A stretch of DNA of 64,000 nucleotides from Bradyrhizobiaceae bacterium Ga0074131 (GTDB lineage: Bacteria; Pseudomonadota; Alphaproteobacteria; Rhizobiales; Xanthobacteraceae). Under the pieces are notes generated by a model. That model was not told the origin of the DNA. It worked only from the letters and a program-made list of their open reading frames with translations, and ran no database searches. The DNA is taken from NCBI GenBank assembly GCA_001464035.1, contig LNEC01000013.1, forward strand, positions 1 through 64,000, written 5' to 3'. The position numbers were made by a program, and so were the translations under genes. Below, piece after piece: positions 27,727-37,797 of this stretch (position 1 is its first letter; every line of letters begins with the position of its first letter).

Positions 27727-28793
27727 GTCCGGTCGGCCCTATCGTGGCCGCCTCTTGCTGTCGATTGGCGCTGGGCACCGCCTCTCCCGGAGGAGCGTTT
27801 GCTCGAGCCCCCGTTACCGCGTTCATCTGCCGATGAGGCGTCGCCGTCCCCGTCACGGGAGTTGACCTCGATCTTGTTGAGGTGTCTCGGGCGAGGCGGT
27901 CGGTCGCCCTCGGGCCAGCCCTCGCGCTGACGGGTCCGGTCGCCGTCCGTTTCCTCGGTCTGGTCGTGAAACAGCACGACGCGGGTAGGGAACGGCAGGT
28001 CGATCCCGGCGGACGAAAGTGCCTGCTTGATCGCCGACAGCACCAGCCCTTGACTATGAACGACCTCCGCTCGCCGCGAATCTGACCACCAGTACACCTT
28101 GATGTTCACGCTCGATCCGTCGAGGGCCCAGGCGAGCGCTTCGGGCGCCGGATCGGTTTCAACGCCTTCCACCGTTCGCAACGCCGCCAGAATTACCCGG
28201 CATGCGGTGTCGGGATCGTCGCCGTATCCGATGCCCACATCGTATTCGGAGCGTCTCTTGGGAAATGCGGTCCGCACGGTGACCGCGCGGGTGTAGATGT
28301 CGGTATTGGGTATCACCACGCGCTGGCCGTCGTAGGTCTTGAGCAGCGTTGCGCGGGCCTCCACGTGCTCGACCGTGCCTTCAAATTCACCCGATTTGAT
28401 CTGGTCTCCCCGCCGGAACGGCTGGCGGTAAAGGATGAGGAGGCCCGAGAGCCAGTTCTGCAGGATGTCCTTGAAAGCAAAGCCGATCGCGACCGAGCCG
28501 AAGCCCATCGCGGCCAGAACGTCGGCGGGCTTGACGGACGGGAAGACGATCGTTGCGACTACCAGCAGTCCGAGCACCACAATTGTCCATCTCACGAAAC
28601 TGCCAAGCAGGATGCCGAGGTCCCCGCGGCCGCGATGACGCGCCATGTTCGCGACAGTCCATTTGGAAATCCATGCGAAGCCCAGGAACAGCAGAAAAAC
28701 GAGTAGCGCCAGACCGAGATTGGGCAGCAACCAGAAGAAGCCCTCGATGTAGGTCTCCATTTTGCGCACGGTCGGCTCAACGGTCTGGTTCAC
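27723..28793 (-). CDS. MscS-type mechanosensitive ion channel
   Basis: 356 residues from GTG 28793, chosen because CTGGAG lies seven bases upstream; the later ATG 28760 lacks a ribosome site and the open frame extends 74 codons further with no family resemblance. Helices LPNLGLALLVFLLFLGFAWI and WTIVVLGLLVVATIVF precede the pore helix and beta domain signature AAMGFGSVAIGFAFKDILQNWLSGLLIL, then GTVEHVEARATLLKTYDGQRVVIPN. The C-terminal 80 residues are a low-complexity Arg/Gly/Asp tail. Co-transcribed with the DUF421 gene. Released solutes on hypo-osmotic shock is the family role. Confidence 0.9.
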   Translation of the reverse strand: MNQTVEPTVRKMETYIEGFFWLLPNLGLALLVFLLFLGFAWISKWTVANMARHRGRGDLGILLGSFVRWTIVVLGLLVVATIVFPSVKPADVLAAMGFGSVAIGFAFKDILQNWLSGLLILYRQPFRRGDQIKSGEFEGTVEHVEARATLLKTYDGQRVVIPNTDIYTRAVTVRTAFPKRRSEYDVGIGYGDDPDTACRVILAALRTVEGVETDPAPEALAWALDGSSVNIKVYWWSDSRRAEVVHSQGLVLSAIKQALSSAGIDLPFPTRVVLFHDQTEETDGDRTRQREGWPEGDRPPRPRHLNKIEVNSRDGDGDASSADERGNGGSSKRSSGRGGAQRQSTARGGHDRADRT

Positions 28794-29312
28794 GGGCGGT
28801 CTCCAGTAACTTGTGCGCACGCGAAGAACGGTACGTGCGATCGGGTTGGAAGCATGAGCGCGGCCTCTGTTGCAGGTGATTGCGAGGGACCGCGTCGAAA
28901 ACTTCGTTGAGCGAGGCTGTTCGTCCAGCTCACGCTGCTTGGTCGGCCACCAGATACCGTTGGGGTATCCACCCTCGTGCCGCGGTAGCGGAGTTCGCAG
29001 CAGCCCCACGCGCACCGTCCCGTGCCCGAAACTGCGTACTTGCCAGGAATAAGCGGCAAATAACGAATTGGTTCGAGGGAGCGACTTGGCCCGGAACGGA
29101 TCAGCAAGGTGGGGCCGGGAGAAAGAATGTGTACTTGGGCACAGCTAGCACCATTTTCGGCGTATGATGTGCCGCCCGATGGAGAGCCCGGCAGGCCTGC
29201 GGTCGCCACGACCGCGGTCCATGTCAATTCAAGCACCTGCTGTCGCATTCTCGATCGCCGTCCTGCTTGGCGGGTTGTCGTTACGCTTGGGAAACCCAAG
29301 ACCAGGGCACCC

Positions 29313-29456
29313 TTATCCACTTCGATACGAAAGAGCGTTCACGATGCGCTGGAACAGCAGCTCTTCAGCCATCCGCGCGAGTATCGGGAAAACGACGAAC
29401 ATCCCCAGCCACAGGAAGAAAAGCCATCCGGACACTTTCGCGGCACCGTCAGCCAC
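29313..29456 (-). CDS. Putative 47-residue membrane peptide
   Basis: Reading from GTG 29456 gives a short polar start (VADGAAKVSG), one strong hydrophobic helix (WLFFLWLGMFVVFPILA) and a basic end. A GGAG lies four bases before the GTG. The pattern is membrane-protein-like, but length and start are weak evidence. The remainder of the 1.05 kb gap between the MscS gene and the permease (28794-29846) shows no other convincing gene. Confidence 0.35.
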   Translation of the reverse strand: MADGAAKVSGWLFFLWLGMFVVFPILARMAEELLFQRIVNALSYRSG

Positions 29457-29846
29457 ACTGCTCCGTCCAAAGGAGCCTGCACCGCGGACAGGAGAAAAAA
29501 ATCGATCCCCCTTTTGACATCGCCGGCTCGAACCGTCAGAGGTTCCGACCATTGCCTAAACGCGATGCTTTCTCGACCGTTCCATGAAAGAAACAGCGCC
29601 CAGGGAAGAAACGATTGTTGATGGTTCCCGATGAAGGAAGAATTGCTATGACAGCACAAGCGCTGATCGACTCGGCGAAGTTGCCGCCGGGTTGCCGGGT
29701 GCCCTGGCGGTGTTCGCTTGCCTCGCATCGGCCCGTCAGACTGTCGTCGGCTTGCGCTGATTGATGGCGTTAACGCGACCGGCCTGGCTTGCGAGCCGAG
29801 CGCGCTGGCGCGCGAAATCGGCGGTATGCCGAACAAGGAGAGCGTG

Positions 29847-31088
29847 ATGTCTGTCGAGACGCTAGCAACGCGGAACGCCTCGCCGCGCCTGGTGCGATCG
29901 CTTACGCTGACGCATGCGGTGCTGTACGGGCTGGGCGTCACCATCGGAGCCGGCATCTACGTTCTTGTCGGAATCGCTGCGGGGCGCAGCGGAATGCATG
30001 CGCCGCTGGCCTTCATTGGCGCGGCAGTCGTGATGGCTTTCAGTGCGGCATCGTTTGCAGAATTGGGGACGCGTATGCCGGTGAGCGCCAGCGAAGCGGC
30101 CTATGTGCAAGCCGCCTTCCGGCGCGATTGGTTCAGCCTCGCCGTCGGGCTTCTCGTGGTTGCCACGGCAACGATCTCGGCGGCGACGATCAGCGTAGGC
30201 AGCGCGGGTTATGTTGCGGTGTTCCTGCCTGTCGCCGCTCCATGGATAATCTCCGGGGTCGTGCTTGCGATGGGCGCCGTGGCGTGTCTTGCCACGGTTC
30301 AGTCGGTCACTTTCGCCGGGATCATGACGGTCATCGAAGTGGCCGGGCTCGTGCTGATTATCGTCGCCGGTTTCAGTCACGGCACCGACGTGGTCACCCG
30401 CCTTCCGGAGATCTGGCCTTCTGCCGGTGATCCCAAGGTCTGGGTCGGAATAGCGGGAACGTCGCTCATTGCGGTCTTTGCCTTCATCGGCTTCGAGCAT
30501 CTCGTCAACGTCGCCGAAGAGATGAAGGAACCGAGCCGCACCCTGCCGCGTGCGCTGTTCCTGACGCTCGGTCTGACTGCGCTTGTCTACGCCCTTGTTG
30601 TGTGGATTGCAGTGACCGCGGTGCCGCCGCAAGAACTCGCTCGCTCCTCGGCGCCGTTGGCGCTCGTCTTCGAGCGGCTTACCGGCTTGCCGCTGGTTAC
30701 GATGAGCGCAGTCGCCATTGTCGCGACGCTTAACGGCATTATCGTGCATATGATCATGATTGCCCGCGTGATCTACGGCCTGGCCGATCAAGGCAGCCTG
30801 CCGAAGGCGTTCACACGATTGAACGGCGTGACGCACACGCCGCTGCTCGCGACAGCGATCGGTGTTGGCGCGATTCTCGTGCTTGCGCTGGCCGTCCCGC
30901 TTGCGGGCCTCGCGGATCTGACGGCGCGCTTTACGCTCGTCGTTTTCGTGGTGGTCAATCTCGCGCTGATCCGGATCAAAAGTGCAAGCGAGGCTCCACC
31001 ATCGGGAGCGTTCATTTGTCCGGGATGGGTGCCGTTTGCAGGCGTCGTTTCCAGCGTCCTGCTCCTCGTGGTGGACTTCGTCGTCTGA
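29847..31088 (+). CDS. APC superfamily amino acid permease
   Basis: 413 residues with about 12 hydrophobic helices. It has the APC entry motif VLYGLGVTIGAGIYVLVG and, in helix 6, FAFIGFEHLVNVAEEMKEPSRTLPRAL, typical of cationic or basic amino acid/polyamine carriers. ATG 29847 is preceded at six bases by AAGGAG; the open frame continues 43 codons upstream without family similarity. Substrate is not deducible. It closes the run of membrane genes before the patatin. Confidence 0.9.
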   Translation: MSVETLATRNASPRLVRSLTLTHAVLYGLGVTIGAGIYVLVGIAAGRSGMHAPLAFIGAAVVMAFSAASFAELGTRMPVSASEAAYVQAAFRRDWFSLAVGLLVVATATISAATISVGSAGYVAVFLPVAAPWIISGVVLAMGAVACLATVQSVTFAGIMTVIEVAGLVLIIVAGFSHGTDVVTRLPEIWPSAGDPKVWVGIAGTSLIAVFAFIGFEHLVNVAEEMKEPSRTLPRALFLTLGLTALVYALVVWIAVTAVPPQELARSSAPLALVFERLTGLPLVTMSAVAIVATLNGIIVHMIMIARVIYGLADQGSLPKAFTRLNGVTHTPLLATAIGVGAILVLALAVPLAGLADLTARFTLVVFVVVNLALIRIKSASEAPPSGAFICPGWVPFAGVVSSVLLLVVDFVV

Positions 31089-31153
31089 TCAACGATTGCC
31101 GGCCTCCGGGGTCGGCCTGGTCGGCGGTTCGGCGCTCCGGGTGCACGGCGCAT

Positions 31154-33634
31154 TCAAGTCGCTTGCGGCCTGAGAAGATTGCCCGCGAGGTGGCGAAACC
31201 ATTGGGCGACGCTGGGCGGGGCGGTGTTGCCGCTCAACAGGGCGGGAGAAAACAACCCGTCGGCGACGTGCACGCCGAGCTGATGGTAGGCCTCGAACTG
31301 CTCTTCGTCGAAGAACTGATCCAGCGTCGTCTGGTGCGGAAAATCCGGGTGGGTAATGCGATATCGCTTGATCAGCTCGGGCTCGTTGCCGGTCACGGAC
31401 AGTTTCAGATACAGCAGCAGTCCGGTGGCTTGCGGCCGGCCGCGTCCTTCATCGGGGTAATGGACGCGGCAGAGCACCGCGTGGACGCGACTGGAGCCGG
31501 TCTCGGCATCGGGCTTCAATTCACCGAGGCTCGATTCGATGCGTATGCCGAAATCGATCTGCGCGTGCCGCGCCAGCGTCATCAGTCCCTTGAAGGTGAA
31601 TTCCGGATCGGCTCCGCCGTCGACGCCGATCATGTACTTGCAGCGGCGGCGCAGCAATTCATAGACCGCGGTGTTTTCGATATGCCCACCGTCGGAAAGG
31701 TTGAGCCACGCCTTGTCCTCGGACAGCTGGATGCCGAACATCTCGCGGACCAGACACAGAAATCCCGGGGTCTGGAAACCCCGCCGGTCGGGATTGCGGA
31801 TCCAGAAGCCGAGCCGGACATTGAGAAATGTCAGCAGTGCCGTGAGGCTGGGCTTCGAGGCGAGCCCCATATAGGACGACACCGCGGCGCCGGAAACCGC
31901 CATCGCGGTCGCGAGATCGGCCGGTGATCCATTGGTCTTCCAACTGGCGGTCTCGCGGTAACCGACGACGGGGGAACCGCACCAGTGCTTCGAGAACAGG
32001 AAGAAGTCGCATCTGCGGTCGCGCAGTGCGGGGCTGGTGCTGGACGGCAGATTGAGCGCCGCATTGATCAGATGATACGGCGCGGTGCTCCCGGGATTGA
32101 TGGCCGTCAGGGGTATCGTCGGCTCGCCGTCCTCGTCCTTCTGAATGAAGCTCGCTGCCAGCCGGTCGCGGTAAAGCCGGTGCGGTGAGGTGAGGTTGAC
32201 GTTCAGAACGGCCATCGCGATCACCGCCATAGCGATCGCGATGACCAGCAGCGCCATCGTGCCGTGATGATCGGCCATCCACCAGAACGCATAGAACAGG
32301 GCAAGCCCGCCGATCGGAATGATCAAGCCGGCAATGCAGAGCAGGACCTGGAGGGCGATTTTTCGAACCGCCGGCGTCTTGAGCACGGGTACGAATCGAA
32401 GCACCGCCGGACCGGCTACCGCGAGGCCGCCGATACCTCCCGGTATCATCCAGCTGGATTTGATCCAGCCGGGAACAGCGTGATATCCGGCGGCGATCAG
32501 CCAGGCGATGGCCAACAGTGCGGTTGCCGCGGCAAGCCCGCCCAGCAGATCGCCGCTCCATCGCGCGGTCGCCGTGCCCTTCCGCATCAGGTAGCCGTAG
32601 AGCACCAGCGCGGCGGCGGTCAGCACGCCCGTGATGGCGAGCACGACCGGCCACCACCGAGCGTCGGGGGAAACCTCGAGCCAAGCAGCCGCCAGCGCGG
32701 CGAGCGCGACCAGCAGGACCGGCGCCGACCAGTTCAGGATCATGCCGGCCAGCGTGGCGGTCACCATGGACCAGCGGTCCCTGAGGTCGAGGGCTGTCAG
32801 GAATTTGGCATGGTGGCGGAGATATCGGATCGGGCCGGGATCCGGCCCATGGGGACCGGCGACATCGCTGTACGGTTCCGCGTTTCCCAGTCGCGCGGTC
32901 AGGAAGCTGCCGGTGTAGCCGCCGCCGGAAACCGTCGACAGGAAATCCACATCCTTGAGCAGGCCGCGCGCCGCGAGCACCTGGGTGACGCCGAGACAGA
33001 ACGTGGCGGAGCGGATGCCGCCGCCGGAAAGACCAAGGCCGACCGCGTTGCAGCCGTCGGGCGCCATGTGCCCGCGAAGCCTCCGGCGTTCCCTGACCTC
33101 GCTGGCTTCGGCCAGGTTGATGGCATCGATCGTTTCGGCCGGAACCTGGCGATGCCGGCCAAGGCCGAAGGCCAGATCTCCGAGGCATTCGTCCAGTTCG
33201 GCCGGCGAGATCACCGGTGGCGCCGAAACTTGCGGAAATGGCGCGCCGTAGGCCAGGATTTGCAGTTCGCCCGCGAACTCGCTCAGCCTTCGCTGAATCT
33301 TCGCCAGATCGCCACGAAGTTCGTCGGCGCCGTCGCGCGAGTTCAGAATTCCCTCTTCGTGAGCGCGGTGCCATTTCGCGGTGACCGGCCGCAGGTCCTG
33401 GTTCAGCATCCTGGTGACGGCCTCGGCGAACGCCTCGCAGCCCGGATAGGTCTTGATGACCTGGCGGGCGTGGCCGAACAGTTCCCACAGGCTCTCGAGC
33501 GCGCGCGTCTCGACGCCGTATTGATAGGGCAGCGGCTGCGTGGCGATGCGGGTAGTGAGTTCGGCAAGAAATGCGTGAGCTGCCGCTTTGTCCGGATCCA
33601 TCGTCGGGGCGGCGGGCGTCGTGGCTCCGTTCAC
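31154..33634 (-). CDS. Patatin-like phospholipase with an internal multi-helix membrane region
   Basis: 826 residues from GTG 33634 (GGGAG ten bases before). The oxyanion loop GLSGGGIRSATFCLG and nucleophile motif STVSGGGYTG (Ser236) are followed by six or seven hydrophobic helices (about 285-480), and only then the catalytic Asp loop LSDGGHIENTAVYELL and GVDGGADPEF. The catalytic Ser and Asp are thus split by a membrane block. N-terminal 190 residues are helical and unassigned. Lipid acyl hydrolase at the inner membrane is the likely activity; substrate unknown. Confidence 0.85.
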   Translation of the reverse strand: MNGATTPAAPTMDPDKAAAHAFLAELTTRIATQPLPYQYGVETRALESLWELFGHARQVIKTYPGCEAFAEAVTRMLNQDLRPVTAKWHRAHEEGILNSRDGADELRGDLAKIQRRLSEFAGELQILAYGAPFPQVSAPPVISPAELDECLGDLAFGLGRHRQVPAETIDAINLAEASEVRERRRLRGHMAPDGCNAVGLGLSGGGIRSATFCLGVTQVLAARGLLKDVDFLSTVSGGGYTGSFLTARLGNAEPYSDVAGPHGPDPGPIRYLRHHAKFLTALDLRDRWSMVTATLAGMILNWSAPVLLVALAALAAAWLEVSPDARWWPVVLAITGVLTAAALVLYGYLMRKGTATARWSGDLLGGLAAATALLAIAWLIAAGYHAVPGWIKSSWMIPGGIGGLAVAGPAVLRFVPVLKTPAVRKIALQVLLCIAGLIIPIGGLALFYAFWWMADHHGTMALLVIAIAMAVIAMAVLNVNLTSPHRLYRDRLAASFIQKDEDGEPTIPLTAINPGSTAPYHLINAALNLPSSTSPALRDRRCDFFLFSKHWCGSPVVGYRETASWKTNGSPADLATAMAVSGAAVSSYMGLASKPSLTALLTFLNVRLGFWIRNPDRRGFQTPGFLCLVREMFGIQLSEDKAWLNLSDGGHIENTAVYELLRRRCKYMIGVDGGADPEFTFKGLMTLARHAQIDFGIRIESSLGELKPDAETGSSRVHAVLCRVHYPDEGRGRPQATGLLLYLKLSVTGNEPELIKRYRITHPDFPHQTTLDQFFDEEQFEAYHQLGVHVADGLFSPALLSGNTAPPSVAQWFRHLAGNLLRPQAT

Positions 33635-33826
33635 GGCAGATCGCTCCCATTTGCGGTTGCGCACGCGTTATTGCCGCGGAAACCGGTCGCGGCGCGCCCG
33701 ATCGGCTGACGCGGGCGTTCGGCGATCTCCAAACGGGGACTTGATTATGGTTTAATACTTTCCTTCCCACAACCGGGCGCCGGCGTGAAGCGGAAGCGCG
33801 AGGTGGAGGATACCGATGCGTCGGGC

Positions 33827-35419
33827 CTATCCCTCCGCCACCGCGTCGCCCCAGGGGTGGGCGCTCTCGGTGGCGCCGCTGTTGGTATCGCCGTCGCGCA
33901 GCACGACGCTCGGGCAGGCGAATTTCATCGGGAAGGTCTGCACCCGCGCTTCCTCGTAATCGAAACCTGCGCGCAGCGCGTCGCGCACCGGCGGGGCTAA
34001 GCGGACGTCGCCGATCACCACGGCGCCTTCGCTGGCATCGATGCGCGGGGTGTGGATCGCCGCATCCAGGTCCATGCGGTAATCCATCACGAAGGACAGG
34101 AGCTGCGTCACCGCCGGCAGGATCCGCCGCCCGCCGGAGGCGCCGAGCGCCAGCCGCCTTCCATCGGCGGCCTGTGCCAGCACCGGCGTGTAGTTGGTCA
34201 GGCAGCGCTTGCCGGGCTGAAGCGAATTCGGCCCGCCGGGGGTCGGGTCGAACCACATGATGCCGTTGTTCATGGTGACGCCGCTTTGCGGCGTGACGAA
34301 TTTCGAGCCGAAGGTCGACAGCAGCGTTTGCGTCACCGCCGCCATGTTGCCCGCGCGGTCCACCACTGAAAAATGCGTGGTGCAGGCCGGCGCCAGATGC
34401 TCGGCGCCGAGCGCGCGCCGTCCGTCGGCGTCGCCCATGTCCTGCAGGCGTTCGCGATAGGCCGATTGCAGCGCCAGCGCATATTCCATGTAGGCCGAGG
34501 CATCCGGCCCGCCGCGGCCGGGCTGCAGCTGCTGCTGCAGCAGGCGCAAGGTGTGCGCCAGCGTCGGGCCGCAGGTCAGTTCCGGCGTCGCGTAGACGTT
34601 GCCGCCGCGATAGGGAATGGCCAGCGCCTCGCGGCCATGGGCGCGGAAGGCGGCGAGGTCATCGACGTCAAGCGCGCCACCGGCGGCCTGGATGTCGGCC
34701 GCAATGCTGCGTGCGAGATCGCCCTGGTAGAAATCGCGCGGGCCTTCGGCGGCGAGATAGGAAAGCGTCGCCTTGAGCCGGTCCTGCGGCAGCCGCACGC
34801 TGGACTTGATGCCCCACGGCGCGTTTGGCGGCAGACCGTCCTGCAGATAGGCGGCCGCGCTGGCCGGGTAGCGCCGGAGGTCGGCGGCCGAGCTTGCAAT
34901 CATCAGCGTGCTCCACCAGTCCACCGACAGGCCTTCGCTGGCGAGCGTGACGCTGGGGCCGAGCAATTCCTGCCACGGCATCGTGGCGTGGCGGCGATGC
35001 GCTTCCTCCATGCCCGCGACCACGCCGGGTACCGCGATCGAACCCGGACCATGCAGGTTGCGATCGTCCTTGACCCGCGGCCAGGGGAAGATGTCGGAGG
35101 CCGCACCATCGCCGGTCAGCGGATAGTCGGCGGGCCGCAGGCTGGTGGGCGCGCGCATGCCGTAGTCGATCACTTCGTAACGGTTGTCGCGGGCGCGGTA
35201 GAGCACCATCGCGCCGCCGCCGCCGACGCCGCTCATCCAGGGCTCCAGCACCCCGAGTGCAAACGTGGTCGCGATCACCGCATCGACGCAGTCGCCGCCC
35301 GCCGCGAGCACGGAGGCGCCGACTTCGGCGGCCTTGCGCGATTGCGAAGCGACGATGCCGCCCTTGGAGACCACGGCTGGTTTGCTGATGTGCTGGGTGT
35401 TGGAGAACTGGTCGCTCAT
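33827..35419 (-). CDS. Gamma-glutamyltransferase family protein
   Basis: 530 residues, the length of the GGT/cephalosporin acylase proenzyme family. The autoprocessing site is ACTTHFSVVDRAGN, with Thr347 the expected new N-terminus and nucleophile of the small subunit, followed by TFGSKFVTPQSGVTMNNGI and ALGASGGRRI. The large subunit part shows GGGGAMVLY and RAPTSL. There is no signal peptide, so cytosolic, unlike E. coli Ggt. It may act on gamma-glutamyl amides or related substrates; exact substrate unknown. Confidence 0.9.
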   Translation of the reverse strand: MSDQFSNTQHISKPAVVSKGGIVASQSRKAAEVGASVLAAGGDCVDAVIATTFALGVLEPWMSGVGGGGAMVLYRARDNRYEVIDYGMRAPTSLRPADYPLTGDGAASDIFPWPRVKDDRNLHGPGSIAVPGVVAGMEEAHRRHATMPWQELLGPSVTLASEGLSVDWWSTLMIASSAADLRRYPASAAAYLQDGLPPNAPWGIKSSVRLPQDRLKATLSYLAAEGPRDFYQGDLARSIAADIQAAGGALDVDDLAAFRAHGREALAIPYRGGNVYATPELTCGPTLAHTLRLLQQQLQPGRGGPDASAYMEYALALQSAYRERLQDMGDADGRRALGAEHLAPACTTHFSVVDRAGNMAAVTQTLLSTFGSKFVTPQSGVTMNNGIMWFDPTPGGPNSLQPGKRCLTNYTPVLAQAADGRRLALGASGGRRILPAVTQLLSFVMDYRMDLDAAIHTPRIDASEGAVVIGDVRLAPPVRDALRAGFDYEEARVQTFPMKFACPSVVLRDGDTNSGATESAHPWGDAVAEG

Positions 35420-35682
35420 GGGATTGCCTGCCTTTCACGTGGTGATGCAGTGATCGCTACTCATCGGCAGGGCGCGAAGCAACCTGCCTCATGCTGCTGC
35501 CGATGTCGGACTGCGCTGGATGCTGCTCGCATTGCGGGGTCGCTTAGGTTGATCGTCGATGGTCGAACTCGCTTTCGATACTTTCGGTCAATCGGTTTAT
35601 GGATGGAACGAGGTCGCCCTGCATCCGTTGATGTCCGGTTGTTTTCTCTCACATTGTCCGCAAGAATATACCTGGATTGGCG

Positions 35683-37206
35683 ATGCGCGATCATATTGGT
35701 GAAGGTTCCCGCGTCGCCGCGGTACAGGCGCAAGACTTATCGGCCTTTTCGGAAAGTCCTGACTTCAACGAGATTACATCGTTTGCGGCAGCGCTTTGCA
35801 ACACACCGATAGCTGTCGTCAGCGTTGTGGAGGACCGGCAGCGATTCGAGTCCGGAACAGGCCTGGAAGCCTGCGAATCACCCCGCATGTCCGCTTTTTC
35901 GACGCATACCGGGCGTGAACGTGACCTGATGGTGGTACCGGATGCGGCGGAGGATTCCCGATTCGTAAACGATCCTCTGGTGACCGGTGACCCCTTCATC
36001 AGGTTTTGTGCAGCGGCGCCTTTGTTGAGCGACGACGGAACGCCATGCGGATCGCTTTGCGTCATGGACCGGCAACCGCGGGACAACCTGTCCCAGGTGC
36101 AATCGCACGGGCTGCGCGTGTTGGCCAGCCAGATCATCGTGATATTGCGCTCGCGAAAGGCAGCAAGGGGTCGGCTGCGGATGGAGGACGAAACCCGACA
36201 GACCCTGTCGCAGACCGAGCAAAAATTCCGGGTGCTTGCCGACACCATGCCGCAGATGGTGTGGTCCACTTTGCCTGACGGCCATCACGACTACTACAAT
36301 GCCAGGTGGTATGAATTTACCGGAATGCCGGAAGGCTCCACCGATGGGGAAGGATGGAACGGCATGTTCCACCCTGAAGATCAGGACATGGCCTGGGCGA
36401 GATGGCGGCACTCGCTCCGAACCGGCGAGCCGTACGAGATCGAGTACCGGTTGAGAAACGCCCGGGGAGACTATCGCTGGACCCTCGGACGGGCGCTGCC
36501 CGTTCGGGACGGCGATGGCCGGATCACCCGATGGTTCGGGACCTGCACCGATATCCATGAGCAGAAGCTGCTGCTGGAGCAGCGCGAGATCGTCAGCCAG
36601 GAGCTGAGCCATCGTATCAAGAACATCTTCTCGGTTATTGCAGGTCTGATCAGCCTGTCAGCCAGGGCCCATCCGGAAATCAAGCGGCTGGCCAGCGATC
36701 TGCGCGCCCGCGTCATGGCTCTCGGTCAAGCCCATGATTTCGTCCGGCCGCACAGCGCACGCTCGAAACCCGCCAAGGAACCGACCAGCCTGCAGGGCAT
36801 GTTGGCTGCATTGCTGTCGGCCTATCAGACGCAACAAGAAACGCGCATTTCCATCAGCGGCGTCGATGCCCGGATCGATGACCGTTCGGCAACGCCGTTG
36901 GCGCTGACATTCCACGAACTGGCGACAAACGCGGCGAAGTATGGCGCACTCGCCAATCCGGAGGGGCGTGTCAAAATCGAAATCGAGAATAGCGAAGATC
37001 ACGTCAACATCGGCTGGAGAGAAAGCGGCGGTCCGGAAATCGATACGCCGCCACGGTGCGATGGCTTCGGTTCCAAGTTGATCGAGCTCAGCATCGCAAG
37101 TCAGCTCGGCGGCGTGATAACTCACGCCTGGAAGCCAAGGGGTCTGGAAGTGATGGTTTCGATCCCCCGGCGTTCTATGAGCCGCACTTCGATCGAAAGA
37201 ACGTGA
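35683..37206 (+). CDS. GAF-PAS HWE/HisKA_2-type sensor histidine kinase
   Basis: 507 residues from ATG 35683 (TTG 35677 possible). A GAF domain (about 25-160, with SAFSTHTGRERDLMVVPDA) is followed by one PAS/PAC unit (175-300, MPQMVWSTLPDGHHDYYNARW) and a HisKA_2/HWE kinase core: phospho-acceptor His in ELSHRIKNIFSVIAGL, N box FHELATNAAKYGALANPEG, and GFGSKLIELSI. No membrane segment, so a cytosolic sensor, possibly of light or redox through the PAS or GAF. Its 3' end overlaps the tail of the opposite-strand receiver gene by 32 bases. Confidence 0.92.
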   Translation: MRDHIGEGSRVAAVQAQDLSAFSESPDFNEITSFAAALCNTPIAVVSVVEDRQRFESGTGLEACESPRMSAFSTHTGRERDLMVVPDAAEDSRFVNDPLVTGDPFIRFCAAAPLLSDDGTPCGSLCVMDRQPRDNLSQVQSHGLRVLASQIIVILRSRKAARGRLRMEDETRQTLSQTEQKFRVLADTMPQMVWSTLPDGHHDYYNARWYEFTGMPEGSTDGEGWNGMFHPEDQDMAWARWRHSLRTGEPYEIEYRLRNARGDYRWTLGRALPVRDGDGRITRWFGTCTDIHEQKLLLEQREIVSQELSHRIKNIFSVIAGLISLSARAHPEIKRLASDLRARVMALGQAHDFVRPHSARSKPAKEPTSLQGMLAALLSAYQTQQETRISISGVDARIDDRSATPLALTFHELATNAAKYGALANPEGRVKIEIENSEDHVNIGWRESGGPEIDTPPRCDGFGSKLIELSIASQLGGVITHAWKPRGLEVMVSIPRRSMSRTSIERT

Positions 37207-37579
37207 CGTCACCCGATGAGGTCGCTTCCTTGGCTCCCGATGCATAGCCGACCGCGGCCAGGATCGCGGCGTCGGTGAACGGCTTCCGGATGAATCCTAT
37301 TGCATTCCGAGCCCTTGGCTCTATCTGCGCCGGGTTGGCGGTCACGTAGAATATCTTGACGCCGTATTCGCGGGCAAGATCGCACGCAATTGCAGGCCCC
37401 GTCATTCCGTCTCTCAGATTGATGTCGACCAGCGCGATCTGGGCGCCGGGGGCCGCGGCCAGCGCTTCCGCACGATCCGTGGCGATGGCGGTGACCCGAT
37501 AGCCCGCATCTTCCAGGATTCGCTCGATATCCGTAGCGACAAAGATTTCGTCTTCGACGATGAGCACGGCATGAGTCAT
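37175..37579 (-). CDS. Single-domain response regulator (receiver only)
   Basis: 134 residues from ATG 37579 (open frame extends 12 codons further). One receiver domain: VLIVEDEIFVATDIERIL, phospho-acceptor Asp in ALVDINLRDGMTG, and the Lys motif GFIRKPFTDAAI. This DINLRDG type pairs with HWE/HisKA_2 kinases in rhizobia, and the convergent neighbour at 35683-37206 is exactly such a kinase; partnership is inferred from this. Confidence 0.9.
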   Translation of the reverse strand: MTHAVLIVEDEIFVATDIERILEDAGYRVTAIATDRAEALAAAPGAQIALVDINLRDGMTGPAIACDLAREYGVKIFYVTANPAQIEPRARNAIGFIRKPFTDAAILAAVGYASGAKEATSSGDVTFFRSKCGS

Positions 37580-37797
37580 TTTTTCTGCATCCTTCACCGT
37601 CAATCGGTCGATCAAGCTCGTATCGCTTATGGAGATAGTGAACGAGTAGTGACTTTCTATTGATCCGATTGAATAAGCATATCTGCCACTACCTTGTTCC
37701 AGGTTCGATCGAAATCAGTTTTGTCAGGGACACGATCACAACCACGTCGCTGATGGATACCTTGTTCATCATTCGCCCAGCTCCGCGGAGGGACGCG

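Noticed and set aside
29109..29621. 170-codon plus-strand open frame in the gap before the permease
   Set aside because: No motif, no ribosome site, and atypical codon use for this genome.
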